Shown piece by piece: positions 32,859 through 46,737 of a DNA stretch of 64,000 nt. The notes beneath the pieces were generated by a model, which had not been told where the DNA came from, ran no database searches, and was given only the letters and a program-made list of their open reading frames with translations. Positions within the stretch are counted from its first letter, which is position 1, and every line of letters starts with the position of its first letter. The position numbers were made by a program, and so were the translations under genes. The DNA comes from Hydractinia symbiolongicarpus (lineage: Eukaryota > Cnidaria > Hydrozoa > Anthoathecata > Hydractiniidae), in contig NC_079875.1 in assembly GCF_029227915.1 (NCBI RefSeq), positions 5,086,001 through 5,150,000 on the forward strand. Reading direction: 5' to 3'.

Positions 32859-35800
32859 CTATGAAGTAGTCGAATCAATCAAGTTTCAATTTTTCTCACT
32901 GGCTCACTATTCCAACGCACACTCTTGGCCAGCTGCTAGGTTTTTCGTGTTTTTCTTGTTTGTCTCTTTTCGCTCTTTGCAGGTTTTATGTGTGTCTTTG
33001 CCCTTTCAGTGTTTTTCAGACCTTTAGGTTAGTTAATTTTTGTAATCATTTTAATATTTTTAGTTTGAACATTACATTACACGATCATCATCAAAACTGT
33101 GTTGTGTGTGTTGTGAACAGAACACCCACGTCCGTGCGAGTGGAGCTACAAAAGCTTCTTATCCATTTTTATAAAAACAACTTATAAAAATCATGCTGCA
33201 GGATATAATATTTATTCGAGACCTTTTTTAATGTCAGCCTCATTTGATCGTTTATGACTTAATACTCACCTTACTGTTTTCCCTAGTAATTGGAATAAAT
33301 TCATCCCTTAATCTCATCACCACCAATTTTTCCGTCATCTAAGATTCGATTTTATCGATCATGCTTGAGTACTTGTGTATCTTTTTTGGACATGTTTTGA
33401 TAAATTTTGATGGCGTTGTATTGATAGACCGATGGTTGTGGACACAGATCCAAATGCTGAAGGTCCGGGTAAGTCAATGATTGTGGGTACTGATGCTAAT
33501 GGCACTACACCTAACAAAGTCCACTAACATAATTAATCATAAGCTTCGGACGACCTCTAGTAATCTGTTTTATACTTATCCACAAGCTTTACATCAGTAT
33601 CCGTTTACAATACCAGAATTAAAGTTTTCTTGTTTTTTTTTCCGGTGAAGCGGATGAAATCTTTGGATAGATGTCTTCGGCACCCATTTTTATTTGTTAG
33701 GAAAAAGTGTGGGCTGAACCCATAGATATCCAGGATTTCAATGATGGCGATGGCAATAATGAAGATGATGATGATACAGTCAATCACTTCCATTTCTGAT
33801 CCTACACAGACTGACACCGGACAATAGACGAGGGGTGTACGTCAGGCTTGTCTCTATGGACTAGATTGGATAGAACAGTTGGGTAGTTCCATTGTGAAAC
33901 GTTATAATCTTTTTAGTACACAAGAGGGAGTTGCTTTATGAGCTTTAAGATAATTTTGATGAGTTGACAAATTTAGATGTGACTTTAAATGTTCCGAGAA
34001 GATTGTTGAAGGTATTGGGTAAGAGGCGACTAGAGACTCTTAACTTTCAATCCGATACTATAGAAGAGTTTTAACTCGAAGCAATGTACAGGTTTTTTTT
34101 TTATAAGAATAGTGTTTTTTCGTTTCAGCCTTAGTATTCTTAACTTTTTGACATATCTCAACATCAAATATTTTTAAAAATATTCTTAACATGGCTACAC
34201 CCGGAAAGAATGTAATACCCTTAATGTGCCTAAAGATGATACTCTTGGGGTCATTTTGCTAATTAATGAATGAACTGCTAATTTAAAACACCAAAAAACA
34301 GGCGCGCTGACAAAAAAAATAAACAAACAGTATAAGAAATTAAACTTCTAATTAAAATTTGTGCATTACACAAATTTTCATATCTAAAACAAAAGGTTGA
34401 GCCTGGGTATATTTTTAGAATATTCTTAACTTTTAACCCATTTCTCAGCCTCGATATCCCTATAGAGTAAAAGCGTGTTTACAAAGTTTTTGTGTTCAAA
34501 TTATGTACAAAACAAGATATACAGAAAACTGTATGAACAATCATAACGTTGACAAGCTTAACGATGTAGCTACAATTCAAAACCGTTGAGAAAATAAATC
34601 CTTTTTAAAGTCATGTATAATTACTAACCATACTGAACCAATAATACTTATCCAATTAACTGTAGCCGTTAAGAGGGTGTTAAATCAAACATTTACCAAT
34701 TATAGTGAAAAGATATTTATCTATATGTTTGAAACTGCTACCCGTATTGTCGACTTCCTGTGTTTGAAAAAAGCTGGTCACCTATTACCAAATTCTAGCG
34801 CGAGACCAGATGACGCACTGTTTGGTGCAGTAGCTACTGATAAACATAACCCGACTTAACTTTTCAATAGGTTTGATCAATACTACCTTGAAAGGAGCGG
34901 GTGCAGAAGCTTTTGGCATGGCTTATGCAAGCTGTATCGTTGTTGACATTCATGTTGCGAGTAAGCAGTGGATTACTAGATGATTTTGTGTCGTTATCAT
35001 TTGAACAAGATACGCCCGAACTTAAGCTACCAGAACTGCAGTTTTTAGATACGAGCCCTCTGTAGTCCTGAAAATTTAACATACTCCAAACTCTGTCAGA
35101 ATATTTGTTTTTTATCCGTAGATAGAGTTAAAATATTTTTCGACTCAAAAACATTTGCGGAATTTTAACATTTGACGACCAAACTCATTTTCGCTATTTC
35201 CCGTAAAATTGAAAATATAATTTCAAATATAATAAAATTGATATGGATTGATGTTACCCTTACCTTCTGTATTCTGTAGATTGGGAACTCGTTTGGCTTG
35301 ACAGAACGGACATCTATGGATAATTTATATGTTACTTAAATCAACCATTATAATTTTAAAACGTGACAGTTAGATATGTACATTAAAAATGACTTTAACA
35401 TTAAGTTCTCTGAACTAACAAACTTTCCCGCTGTGGATAAGCAAGCACAGGTGTCTTCAAAATTCAATTTTTTTCTAACCGACTGCTCGATTTGTCATTA
35501 GTCTTAATGACAAAGGTTTTGTCATTAGTTTAACAGGAAAATTTTAGGCTATAATGTCACAAAATAAAAACATGAAGTTATTTAAAGAAACTACTTAACT
35601 CACAATGTATTCACAAAGTACTCAACTTACAAAATATTCAAAATTGAATCATTTGTGCTCCATGCTCCCATGACTTATTCATCATATATAACTTTATCAC
35701 AATTCGTGCAAATTTGACAAATACACATGACAAGCAAGGTCTAAAATTTGCTTAAACAAAGTAACAAAAACACTAAAGCTATCATCAAGGTTTTAATTAA

Positions 35801-38058
35801 AATTTCTTTAAGCAATTACCTTCAGCTGCGGGTTTGCATCTTTCCTTAAGTTCTCGTCTGAGTCAGATAAGTTAATCAATTTTCAACATAATACATTTTT
35901 GGAAAAGCATGTATCGCCATAAGAACAATACAAAGTTTCTTCCACATTTGCTTATGAAATCGTCAGATTTTACAGGTAGCCATTTCCCCATTAAGTACGG
36001 CCTATAAGCGAGAGCGGCGTAGTGAAATCGTTTTTATGTTCCTATATTTTTAAGACGTTGTGAATATACCAGTAGTTGCTGCTAAACTGAAATCATTATT
36101 TAAATAATGAAGTGATTGAACAGTGAAGACACCTTTGTTTAAAATAAAATCATACCGATAAATTTTAGAGTAAAGCCAATTTCGCTTACAACTAACCTAA
36201 ACAAAAGTGATATCCCTACTCGTGAGATAATCAAAGATTCTAATTGGTTGGAAAAACAGAAAATTCCAATGTTAGACTCTGCTAGTCACTCAAAATTTTT
36301 GAAACTATATGTCGCAGAATATACAGATGTTTGGAGATAAACCTTTGCAAGGTTTCTTGTAGATTGAAAGAAAATTATCATAGGAAAAGATTTATCTTTA
36401 GGTAACACGTGTTAACAGGTATAGAGGAGTACCTGAAGACAGGGGTGAGGGATTAACTGGGGGATGATTGACCAAAAAAATTAAAACAGCCAACAGAAAG
36501 CTGTTAAAACTAAAAGCAACAATAAAATTACAGTGTGTACTGTAACCCTATGATAATATCTCCGTGTGACTTTTACCACATGATAGTAGCCTCAGGTTGT
36601 GTGTCTTTTTTAAAAAAGTAAGGTCCCTTGCAGTGGCCTAACGTTTAAGTAATTTTGCTTGGTAGTCTGACAAAAACTGTTTCTTTTAGTTTTTTAGAAA
36701 TTCCTGGTTATTTTGAAACAAAACAAGGCGAAAGAAATATTCATTGAGAACGAGATTGATCACCTTGTTTGCAGGTGTGGAAATTATTATTATATATCGG
36801 TTACAAGAATATAGCACACAGCTTTTCAGCAGAGCCACTTTAAAATGTACAAAAAACGCGTGAAAGTAGGTCTATAGGAAATCTAACTCATGCGCATAAT
36901 TTATTTTCTACTTACCAAAACGACGTGATTCTCATCAAAGTCTCACAGTGACTTTGAAGAAAGGTGATTTAATCATTGTGTTTCGTAGTTCAAGAGGGGT
37001 GCTAATAATTAAAGGACGGTAGGGAGGTAAGCCAAATTAATGCCACAATTGACTAATTAGGGCGTTGAAATCGCGGATATTTTTTCTAAACAACGAAGTT
37101 TAACGCCTTCTAAATTAAAGGGTAAATTGTCCAAAAAGTTCATATCACTCTTCAACTAAAAATCTGCTACTATACACCTTTATTACCACAGCACACGCAT
37201 TAAACTATTTGGTTTGTTGTAACACAGCCTGACTTTGGATACAGGAAGTTAAAATACTTTTGCCATCTAAATAAAAAAATTATTATTTAAAAATACTGTC
37301 AAGCCGCATTCTAAAATGTATCATTTTAATATTTCATTCAACTGCAAAATCTTAACGATGAAGAGCTCCTTTTAATATGCCTGAAGTAAACGCACACCAA
37401 AAATGTCATAATTCTGAAATACATTTGCTAAAAAGTAACTTTAAAAAAGACGTCAAAGAAAACAAACTGTAAAATTAAAACTAGTAGTTTTGTTTTCGTA
37501 GGTAAAATGCTGAAAAAAGTAAACTAAGGCATGTCAGTTTTAATTAGTTAAGGAGAAGTTGGAAATTGTAAGAAAACTTCGCACTCAATTTTCTTTTCAA
37601 AGAGTTATTTCAAGCTATAGTAATATTATGGAGCAAAACAAAAGCTAAATTTCGAATGATTATTTTCTACTTTTAATTCAAGGAGTTTACAGAGTTACCC
37701 TGGAATTACACTACACATCATTCAAGGTAGTCAAGGTTAATTAAACGTGTTCCGTGCGATTCCCGTCTGTAGGACTCTTTATCACCCATTTTTATTAATC
37801 TCGAGGACAACGAGAAAGAACTACTAACAAAAGAACGGCGGCGAACGTTAGTGCGTAACTCGTTACCGATATTTTTCTTTCTTACAGCGTCGCAAGCGAG
37901 TTTGTCACTCGTTACCAATAATTGTTATTCGTACAGCGGGGAAAGTAAGTTTGTAACTCGGTAACGATTGTTTATTTTAAAAAGTGATAGAGAATTGTTA
38001 CTTGTACATTTTAAATACATAGAAGACAACAATAGTGAATATTTTGTTTTATATTTAG
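32859..38058. other. Long intergenic stretch, mostly unassigned
   Basis: About 5 kb of AT-rich DNA. Short open segments occur at 34677-34859 and 34890-35065 on the plus strand, the latter ending LSFEQDTPELKLPELQFLDT, but no family was recognised and no splice chain could be built. Upstream exons of the 38059-39875 gene may lie here. Confidence 0.4.
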
Positions 38059-39875
38059 CATAGCAATAATAGAGAGGTTGCTGTATCTCATTCACATCTT
38101 GGGATGTGAATCGTCAAACGGAGCATTTTGTTCCACTGTATATGTTATGGAATGTACCGGGTAAGTCAAAATGTATCAGGTTAGTTGTGAAGTAGTGTGT
38201 TTGCAGTTATAAAGAACTAGAAATGTATTATTGTACTCTTTTTAAAACAAATTAGAAGTGTGTCGTTAGCATATGGCCGCACGTAAAGTGTGTTGTTTTG
38301 CGACTTACAATATCGGCTACCTTGAAACCTTGGATCGCACTGGGAAATAAATGTACACTTTTTCAATTTGATCATAAATCGCAAAAATAGATTTTTTTTT
38401 ATTCTTGACTACCCGATACCTTAATGGAGGTGCAGAAAAACTCTCCGTCCTCTTTTTGTGTATACTGTTTGTTATCATCAACTTTGAAATTAGTGTAAGC
38501 CATTAAAATAAAGTATGGACACTGGTTCGTGATCTCTTTTTATTAACGTAGATGAAAAACAAGATTTGGTTGCCGAGTGAAGTTAGACAACCAGAAGATA
38601 ATGGGGATTTTTTTTTAACACAGCATCTGGTATTTGCACTGAGCTTATCAGTTTATTTTTTATTAACATTAAATTTCAATGCGTCGTAAATAGTGTTACT
38701 TCTAAGATAGTGCTAACATCTAAAAAATATATTCAAGCCTGTCTATAGTGTACAAGGTATGTAGCTGACACACGAATATAGAGAGCATGCTGTGAAATAG
38801 AAACATCACTGTAGCGGGTAATGTTTTTAGGTCCCTTTCAAGTTACGGTCAAACTCTTTATAGAATTTAATGGATAAGATTGACTGTAAAGTCATTACGA
38901 ACTGGCATTAAATTGGCTTACACAAATTTAGGGTTGGCATTAACCGACAGGCTTGGCCAAAAAAATGTTTAGTAAAAAAGTAGATTTTTACCTTTTAAAC
39001 TGATAGTTGTCTTAAAAGTCAAGAACATTAGAAGTGAAAGGAATTTATAATCTTTCATACTTTTAATTTAGCCCTGTATTTTGAAGGCTTAATTAATTTC
39101 TTTGCTGAAATGACGTAGTAAACCCGATGAAGATATTATTAGATGAAATATCTCGACAACAGAATCAAAACGTTGAAGTTCATCGGTGCGATATTTTTAT
39201 AATTTTTTAAAATGGCTTCCTCAAAAGTCCTAAGATATTCCAAACTATGTTTTTGTTTGTCTTGTTATCGACTCCTTTACATGGAGTTATGTAGCTAACT
39301 ACCGTTGGAAAGCTATTCCTTAGCCCTTTTATTTTCAGTCCAAATTTTTTATAATATTTACCAAATGTTACAAAGGAGAATGCAAAACAAGTTTAATAAA
39401 AACCAACACGAAAGGGACTTATTCACCCTACACAACCTTGCTCCATAGAAGGAGAGTTGTATTTGTAAACATTCGTTCTTCTTCAGCAATTGGTTTTATT
39501 TTTTTGTTTTAGGAGTTTATACAGAGAACTGCTATTTTTATCACTTTTGTCTTGTGGTGCCGAAAATATGGATGTTGGTGAGTCGTCTTTTACTTTTGAT
39601 TAAACTTTCTTAAATAGAAAGCAGGAGTATACGACATGACAACATGTAGACGAACCCGTCAGTTTTTGTGCCAGACGGAGTTCTATCCCGTCAAAAAAGT
39701 CAAAGTAATCTTGTCAATTTTCCCCGTCTTTTTGTTAGATGCTTTGGATCGTGAATATAAAAAAGCTTACAAGGAAGTTGTGCGTGAATATTTCGAGCGT
39801 TTGTATCCCGACGACAAATCACCGACAATAAAAGTCGTATTTTGTCGCCCAGCGTTCGAAACACCGACGCCGTAA
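38059..39875 (+). CDS. Unrecognised host protein, three 3' exons
   Basis: Exons 38059-38160, 39513-39577 and 39739-39875 (stop TAA) have GT-AG boundaries and matching phases (2, 1). They encode about 100 residues. Exon 1 gives IERLLYLIHILGCESSNGAF then CSTVYVMECTG. Exon 2 gives LYRELLFLSLLSCGAENMDV. Exon 3 gives LDREYKKAYKEVVREYFERL, ending KVVFCRPAFETPTP. AATAAA at 40022-40027, 147 bp past the stop, is a good polyadenylation signal. Exon 1 starts with the last base of a split codon, so at least one upstream exon is missing. I do not recognise the family. The C-terminus is helical and charged, with no signal peptide in view. Confidence 0.55.
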
Positions 39876-40021
39876 CCGAGAAAGGCTCGACTATATCAAA
39901 TATTAAAAGTTATGGCAAGTGCCGTGTGTGCGAAAGTCGACGTTGTCTGACCTCATGGAAAAACAATGTTTATTCGTAAGCTGTACATTTAGAGTGGTAT
40001 ATCATATTTCTTTTTTATTTG

Positions 40022-40027
40022 AATAAA
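40022..40027 (+). terminator. Polyadenylation signal AATAAA
   Basis: A canonical hexamer 147 bp after the stop of the 38059-39875 gene. Confidence 0.55.
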
Positions 40028-40029
40028 GT

Positions 40030-41654
40030 TACGGATTATTTTTATTCCTTTTTTTAATTATTCAGAAAGTTTAAATTTTAATTTGGATTATGGCTACACA
40101 AAACTGTAGATTTCTCGTTTAAACCAAAAGTATTAATTACCCAGGGTCTTGTGTCTAGGGGTGGTGTTGTTTTAAAAGCTTATAGCAATGTGAAGTGCGT
40201 GTGATTGATGCTTTCTATACTCCTTTCTTTCTATTCTAATACTTGTTTTATCGCGTACATGTTTTATTATATAAAAACCTTAAGCTCAGAAAGGCTAAGT
40301 TATAAGAAACTGCTACAACTGTGGGAAGACGAAATAAAAAAGGTTTGTATTGACATGGATATTTAAATATACATTGTTGCAAGAAAAGCAATTTTATCAA
40401 TCAGCAATTTTATCAAAAGCAAATATAATTTTCTTTCTATCAGTTCTTTTTATTTTTTTGCAAAAGTTGGAGTATTTCAATCCCTTGTGTCCAAAGACAG
40501 GTTGTGTTGCCGCCATTCGAACACTTTAATAAACATGCTATGGCAACAAAGGTGTATTTGCAGCTTTCCAGTCAGGCGCAAGAGATATATATTTTGCATT
40601 AATATTGGCTCCCCTCTCCTCCATCCTGTAATAATTACATTCCTCCCGAACTCATTTGATTGTTGTTCATCGCTGAAGTGACCCTGTTTAAAAGAGGTTT
40701 ACGTCATTCTCATGACCCACATTTGTATTAATAATATTTTGATCAAACATAGTGGTCAATTTCACTCTGGGCTTCTTTTTTATGATTTTTCGCACCAGTA
40801 CAAACATTGAAAAACTAAGTAAAGCCGTAGGAACGAAATTGCGAGGTGGTAATTCAATCCCTCGTCGTAGTTTCATTAGTATTACGAGAAGAGTTTATTT
40901 TTGCGCTATTTGATTTGGTTATTTACTTACAAATTTAAAATTTTGTTACAAAGTCACTAGAAATTTCTAAAAACAAATTAGCCAGGCTGAAACTCAAAAG
41001 AATAAGGATGAGAGTGATAAAGTAAATCTTTTATCTCCTAGAAGAAATTCCAAAATAATATAACTTCGTGAGGCTAATTCGAAATTTTAAGGGGATAAAC
41101 CTTCGCGTTCAGACTATAAAATGTTTCGCGTAGTCCACCCTTCCGATATACGTCAAAAATTGCGAAATCACGGAGGTTACGACGCGCGAAAAAGTTCATA
41201 GTCTTTATTAAAGTATATTTTCCCCTTTTTTGTTGCTTTACTATGGTTCAGCTAACTACATGTACAAATAACATTGATGATTGGGTAATGAAACTTAACC
41301 TACAAGTACAAGGTTAAGAAGAAACAACCGTGCTACGGACTAAAAACAGAGGAATGAAACAGAAAAACGCAACGGCACATAACTATCATATTATGTATAT
41401 TACTACGTAGTAACAGAGGTAGATGCAACGGATAATGCAAAATGCATGCGTTAATAAAAAAACATCAAACATCGTCCTACAAACTTCACGCTCCACTTTC
41501 CATTTGAATTGGATATGGCCGTTATTTTTAGTAATTCAAAAAGGGTTATTAATAAAATACAATTTAACTACATAATTTACAATAAGAATATCATTTAGTA
41601 GCAACAGTAAAAAAACAGATAAAAATATCCGTGATTCCAGAACAGCTTTTTAAT
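40030..41654. other. Intergenic, no supported gene
   Basis: One possible plus-strand exon at 40285-40341 (LSYKKLLQLWEDEIKK before GTTTGT) cannot be joined to anything. The 62-codon minus frame at 40688-40876 (GIELPPRNFVPTALLSF) looks like transposon-derived sequence rather than a gene. Confidence 0.35.
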
Positions 41655-44600
41655 TCACCGTCTTTGAAACAATTGACGAAACTGTTCCCTAAATAAACGT
41701 TTAATATCGTAATTATCAGCAGCAAAATCATAAGCTGTTTCATTGTCACGATTCCATATTTTCACATCAATACCTGGTATTGATTTCAGTAACTTAACAC
41801 ATTCAGGGTGACCAAATAAAGATGCATAATGTAATGGCGTGTTTTTGTTACAGTCTCCATTGTTAATATTTGTGACATCATGATTAATCAAAACTTTTAA
41901 AACCTCATGGAAACCATTACATGCACTGAAGTGATATGCATTCAATTTATTTCTATTCACAGCATACACATCACTACCAGCATCAATTAAACATTTTACT
42001 ATTGATGGTTTGTTGTGATATGCAGCTCTCATCAACAGTGTATTTTGATACTGATTTCTTATTGTAACGATATCTGGATTGTTGATAAGAATTGAATTTA
42101 ACTTTTCAATATGTCCATCTTTAATTATTTTTTCAAGTTCTAAATGAAATAATAATTAATCAAGCAAGATTAATAAAATAAAAACAAAAACTGCAAAGTT
42201 AGTGACACATCTTTTATTTTTAATACGGCACAATAGTCTGGTATGTAAAAAACAATTTTTTTCGCAAAAAATAACTTCCGCGATTTTGCTAAATTAGCGA
42301 ACAGCTCAACTTTTCTGAATTTTAATTATCGTGAACATTTGCAATTCATAAAATTATTTTCTACCGAAATAACTAGTTTTTCGTTATTTTTTTTGTCTCA
42401 AAAACTACTATTTAAATTTATTTATTTTGAAGCAACTTATTTCAATAAATATAATGCAATTTAAATACTGTATTGCATTATTAGAATGACAATTTTTTAA
42501 TCATGCATGAAATTTTGAACATTAATATTTGCGATAATTAAATCACAGGTTTGCTTGACTCTTTGTGCTATGTTCCTTTTTACATTTTATTTTATTTTAA
42601 TCTTTATTTTATTAATGGAGACAAATACATTTAGTTTTAATATATTATTAGTTTTAATATCATAAATGTGAAAGGATAAGGAAAAATAAATTGCGTTTGC
42701 TGCATGTTCAGTTAGTCAGAAAATGCAAGCACTTCTGGGTCCCTCTATGTCAAGTTTATGTGCCAGTCTAAACTTTAAATTTAATGAAAGTATAGCAAAC
42801 ATATGGTCTCATCAACGTTTAGAAAAGTAGTCATATTCACACCTCAATAGGGACATGATAGATGAACAAAATGGAGTTGGTAGGAATAAAATTACACAAC
42901 TTGAGCTTCAGCGAAGAAAGCGCCCATAGTCATTTGCTTTTATCCGAAAATTTGCATTGCGATAAACACTCACCTACGTCGTGTAAGAGAACAAGACCAA
43001 TATTTTTACAATAATATTTTTGTTAAGAAATAAAATAGTATGGAACGAGCGATGCCTGCTGTCATGAGTATCCACCGTACGTGCATTGTTCAATTATCAC
43101 ATATCCTTGTTATTTTAAAACTGAAATCAAAATCGAAGTTAGTCAGCCTAAGGAAGTTAGCAACATACGTCAGTGCTTGGAAGTAATTCTCTGCCGCAAA
43201 CCTTGTGCTCAGACGTTGGACTCAATATGCACTAAACTACTATTTCGCTAACATCCTCAAAATCCTGTTTATGTTAGCACTAGAAAACTCTCAAATTGTT
43301 AATTGTCATCAGAAACCAGCCGTTTTGACAAGAAGATCTGTGGCAGTTATTGAAAGGCTCGAAAGGATAAAAGAATTAAAAAGCTTACCTTCAAATGTGT
43401 AAGACTTTGTATCCAGCGATACTTTTTTCGGCTTTACATCTCTAAAACAGAAATCCAGTTAAGCACCGAGTTTGATTTTTAGAGAAGGGCTACTTCCTAC
43501 TCTATCCCCAATTAAACCCTCATAAATAATAATGAAGCCATATTACACCATTTCAATTTACACTTGCTTTTACTCTCCCCTTATTTGTATCTTGAGCTAA
43601 GATTCTATTACCGGCATTATAGTGGATATGTGTGCGTTCTTTTTAGGTTCATTATTCTTTTTAATCAACTTTGAGAATATGTAATTCAATACTGTATTTC
43701 CACTAATTAGCGCCTCCCTCTAATTAGCGCCGTCCTTCAGTAAGCCCCGCATCTGAAATCATGAAAATTTAATCAGCCCTGCGGCGCTAATTTGAGGAAT
43801 CACGGTACCCGGATGTTGCAGAAAAGTTGTATTAGGCTGTGCTGCGTAAAAAGTAACAAATATAAAAAAAGAGCATTACATTATACATTTTCTGCATTGA
43901 GCAAGTAAATGATTTAGATGTGCTTACCTCTTTGGCTCTTTCCAACAGCCAAGATTTACTTTTCCAATTGATTCTTTGCAGCCTATAAAACAAATGTAAA
44001 AAATTACATGACTGACGTAGAATTACAAGATAATAAAATTAAGTCAGTATAAATATACCTTTTATTTCCTCAAGTAAGCTTTTCAAACTACTCTCTAATT
44101 GTGCATAGCTAGGTGATCTTTCAGTTTTATCGATCGTACTTCAGTAAACAGAACATTTGTAAGGATATACAACGTTGGCATCCTCAACAGTGATTTTTAT
44201 TTCACCCAACAGATTTGTCAAACAATCTTTATTCAAATCTTTATTTAACGATTGGGAATGCATGCTATAACTTGGGATAACTCTTGGTAAGGAAGATAGA
44301 CTGCGAAGTTTTCTTTCAATTTCCAACTTCTCGGAAACTAATTCAAAGTGGCATTATAAGTTAAATTCTTTTACGTAGTTTGAAAATTCCGATATTCTAG
44401 TGTTGTGGGTGAGCCCACTTAAAAATATTTTAGATTTAAATTCTTCCATCTTTTGATCAAATCTAAGCAGCAGATTTTCTTCCTCTATTTTTAGCGTTTT
44501 CAGATAATTTTCTATCCTTATCAACTTTCTGACTTTCAATTCACGAACAAATGCTTCTCTGCTACTATTGAGATTATTTAAAGGTTCATCATATTGTTTA

Positions 44601-45484
44601 GTCAAGTTTTCCAATATCACCTTTGTTTCATCAAATTCAACAACCGATTTTTTTCGTGATTTTTATGGCTTCTGTGTATACAAAGTACGCATGTGAACGT
44701 GTTGTCGCAGCCAATACAGACAAATCATCCAGGGGAATTATGTTTCTCACATATTGGTTGCATTTCTTGCAATTTTTCATTAAAAGTGACATTGGTAAAT
44801 GTATTGTTGATGCAAGAATGTATGTTTTGACATTTATTACAAATCTTTGCACCGCACGTTGCACAAGAGCAGCTGACAATTTGCCTACAATCCCTGCTTT
44901 GTTGACATTGCGAATTAACTTTTTCAACATTTGACCTGGGAAAGCAAAACTACCAGTTTTAATTCTACAATTTGTTATATTTTAAGTCTTTTCTAAAGTT
45001 ACTTTACCTGTCAGATAGAACTAATTAATTTGAGTATTTGTCATTCTCCTGTCCTCAAAAAGCTAAATAATTCTTTTTTAGTGAACTAAAATATCTGATA
45101 TCAACTTTAAGTCCTCAATAAACTGATGGACATATCAAGTACAAAGATGGGTCGTTGTTTGACATACATATGAGTTTGCTCTTCTTACGTGTATTAGAAT
45201 AAAGAAAAATGTACTTACAGCTCACTTATGATGTCATTCAATATATATGCAGGGTTTAGCGTTGATGTTGTGTTGTGTGGATCAAGTTTTGTTTTCACGG
45301 AACATCTTAGTGGACACAGTATTTTAGCACTTCCGTCTTCGTTAAAAGTAGCAAGGCCATCTAAACAATGTTGACAATACGTATGCCCACAAGATAGTTG
45401 CTTTGGATGCTGGTACGTATCTAAGCAGATCTTGCATTCCAATAACGAAGAAAGTTGGGCTGGTGTTGCTCCAGAAAAAACCAT
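41655..45484 (-). pseudogene. TRIM-like RING/B-box/coiled-coil protein with C-terminal ankyrin repeats, interrupted
   Basis: Minus-strand exons: 45484-45219 (RING: CKICLDTYQHPKQLSCGHTY, CQHC, CPLRC), 44935-44059, 43982-43928, 43441-43389 and 42139-41655. All junctions are GT-AG with matching phases. Exon 2 carries Cys-rich B-box-like segments (CSCATCGAKICNKC, then CEKHNSPG, FVCIGCDNTFTCVLCIHRSH) and a coiled coil. Exon 5 holds about four ankyrin repeats (TPLHYASLFGHPECVKLL). RING proteins of this plan are E3 ubiquitin ligases, with ankyrins binding partners. Exon 2 has in-frame stops at 44725-44727 (inside the B-box), 44354-44356 and 44141-44143, plus a one-base shift in a T7 run at 44648-44654. 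RING and ankyrin exons are intact. Most likely a recent pseudogene; assembly error cannot explain three stops easily. Confidence 0.8.
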
Positions 45485-46737
45485 TGTGATTGATGTGTTT
45501 TTTAATATGCTTAAACAGAGAGAGGATTTATTGGTGTTGTAAAAATTAGCAGAAACATGCTTTTAAATCAAACTCAAATCAAATTTTTACTATGTAAGTC
45601 ATAGAATACTATCTTTAATATAATACCACAATCTTATTGCAAATGTTATGTTTTTATTCTACAACCACCAGCGCTAGTTCTTTTGAAAACAATAACTCCT
45701 GAGTAAGATTAAAGTAAATACTAGATAACTTTGAGCGTTTGTGTCAAACTAGCTATTCAGCATATTAAGTCACCAATGTATTCCCTGTTTACGCCTGTAT
45801 GGACTATACTGGCTGATTTACACGATTTTAAAAATATATTAAGTTTGTGCTATAAAGCGACTTTTAACTAAAATAAACGTTTGTATCAATTCAAAACATT
45901 TTAAAAGCAAGACAGTCAAAAAAATCTTATTATTTAAAATATTAAAATAAATATTTAAAATCTTTAGACATTTTTTTCATAATATGTCATAACCCATGAA
46001 GTTAAAAAACGTTACAGCATTGTTTGTTGTCATAGTGTTCGTTTAGTCCAGGTATATTAAAGAAGCACTCCACCGGTGAACATTTGTACTGCACTCACAA
46101 TTAAAACAGCAATGGCGCTATTTACCACGTTGTTGGGGCCAGTCTTCTATCAACAGCTTGATTCCGAAATCATCAGATTTGTCATTTAATGCAATAAATT
46201 AGGTTTTTACAGCTGCATGTGGTTTAGGTATTTCTAAAACTTTCTGTTAGATGGTAAAAACAGTTTCACATAACTGCAGCTTTGACTTTTAAATATGCTG
46301 ATCCAAAAGTCATTTGAATTAGTTATTAAGCTAAAAACTTGGTACATCAAGTCAATAAACATGTGCATGCGGAAACACAAAGCATATTTAATTTTAATAT
46401 ATTTTAAGCATATTTAATGTTCCAAGAAATAAGTACAAGTTATGCACATTATAGCATAGCCTTGTATCTATGAAATACATGATTGCACGTCCTGCTTCCT
46501 ATCAGAAAAGCATAAAAAACATTTTTCACATTTCAAAGTAAGAAGAATTACAACAATTCTAACAGTTTTTCGAAATATAGTTTTCTTATGCGAACATGGT
46601 GTAGCATTTTAAGCGGCTGTTCTTGAGAAACTAAATAATTTATGTGATCGTATTTAACAAGTGAAATATGACATAATTCAATGACATATCACTTCTTAGG
46701 CCATTTTTCAGAGATTTTGTGTTAATTATAATTATAA
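45485..46737. other. Upstream region of the RING-ankyrin gene, no other gene
   Basis: AT-rich, with no coding segment or repeat recognised. The gene's promoter should lie in the first few hundred bases, but no motif was certain. Confidence 0.4.

Noticed and set aside
33605-33817. 70-codon minus frame with Ile-rich stretch
   Set aside because: The Ile run comes from a GAT/ATG-rich simple sequence on the plus strand; no domain or neighbouring exon.
44623-44934. 103-codon plus-strand frame and 97-codon minus-strand frame
   Set aside because: The region codes in a different minus-strand frame that contains the B-box Cys/His pattern and joins in phase to the RING exon.
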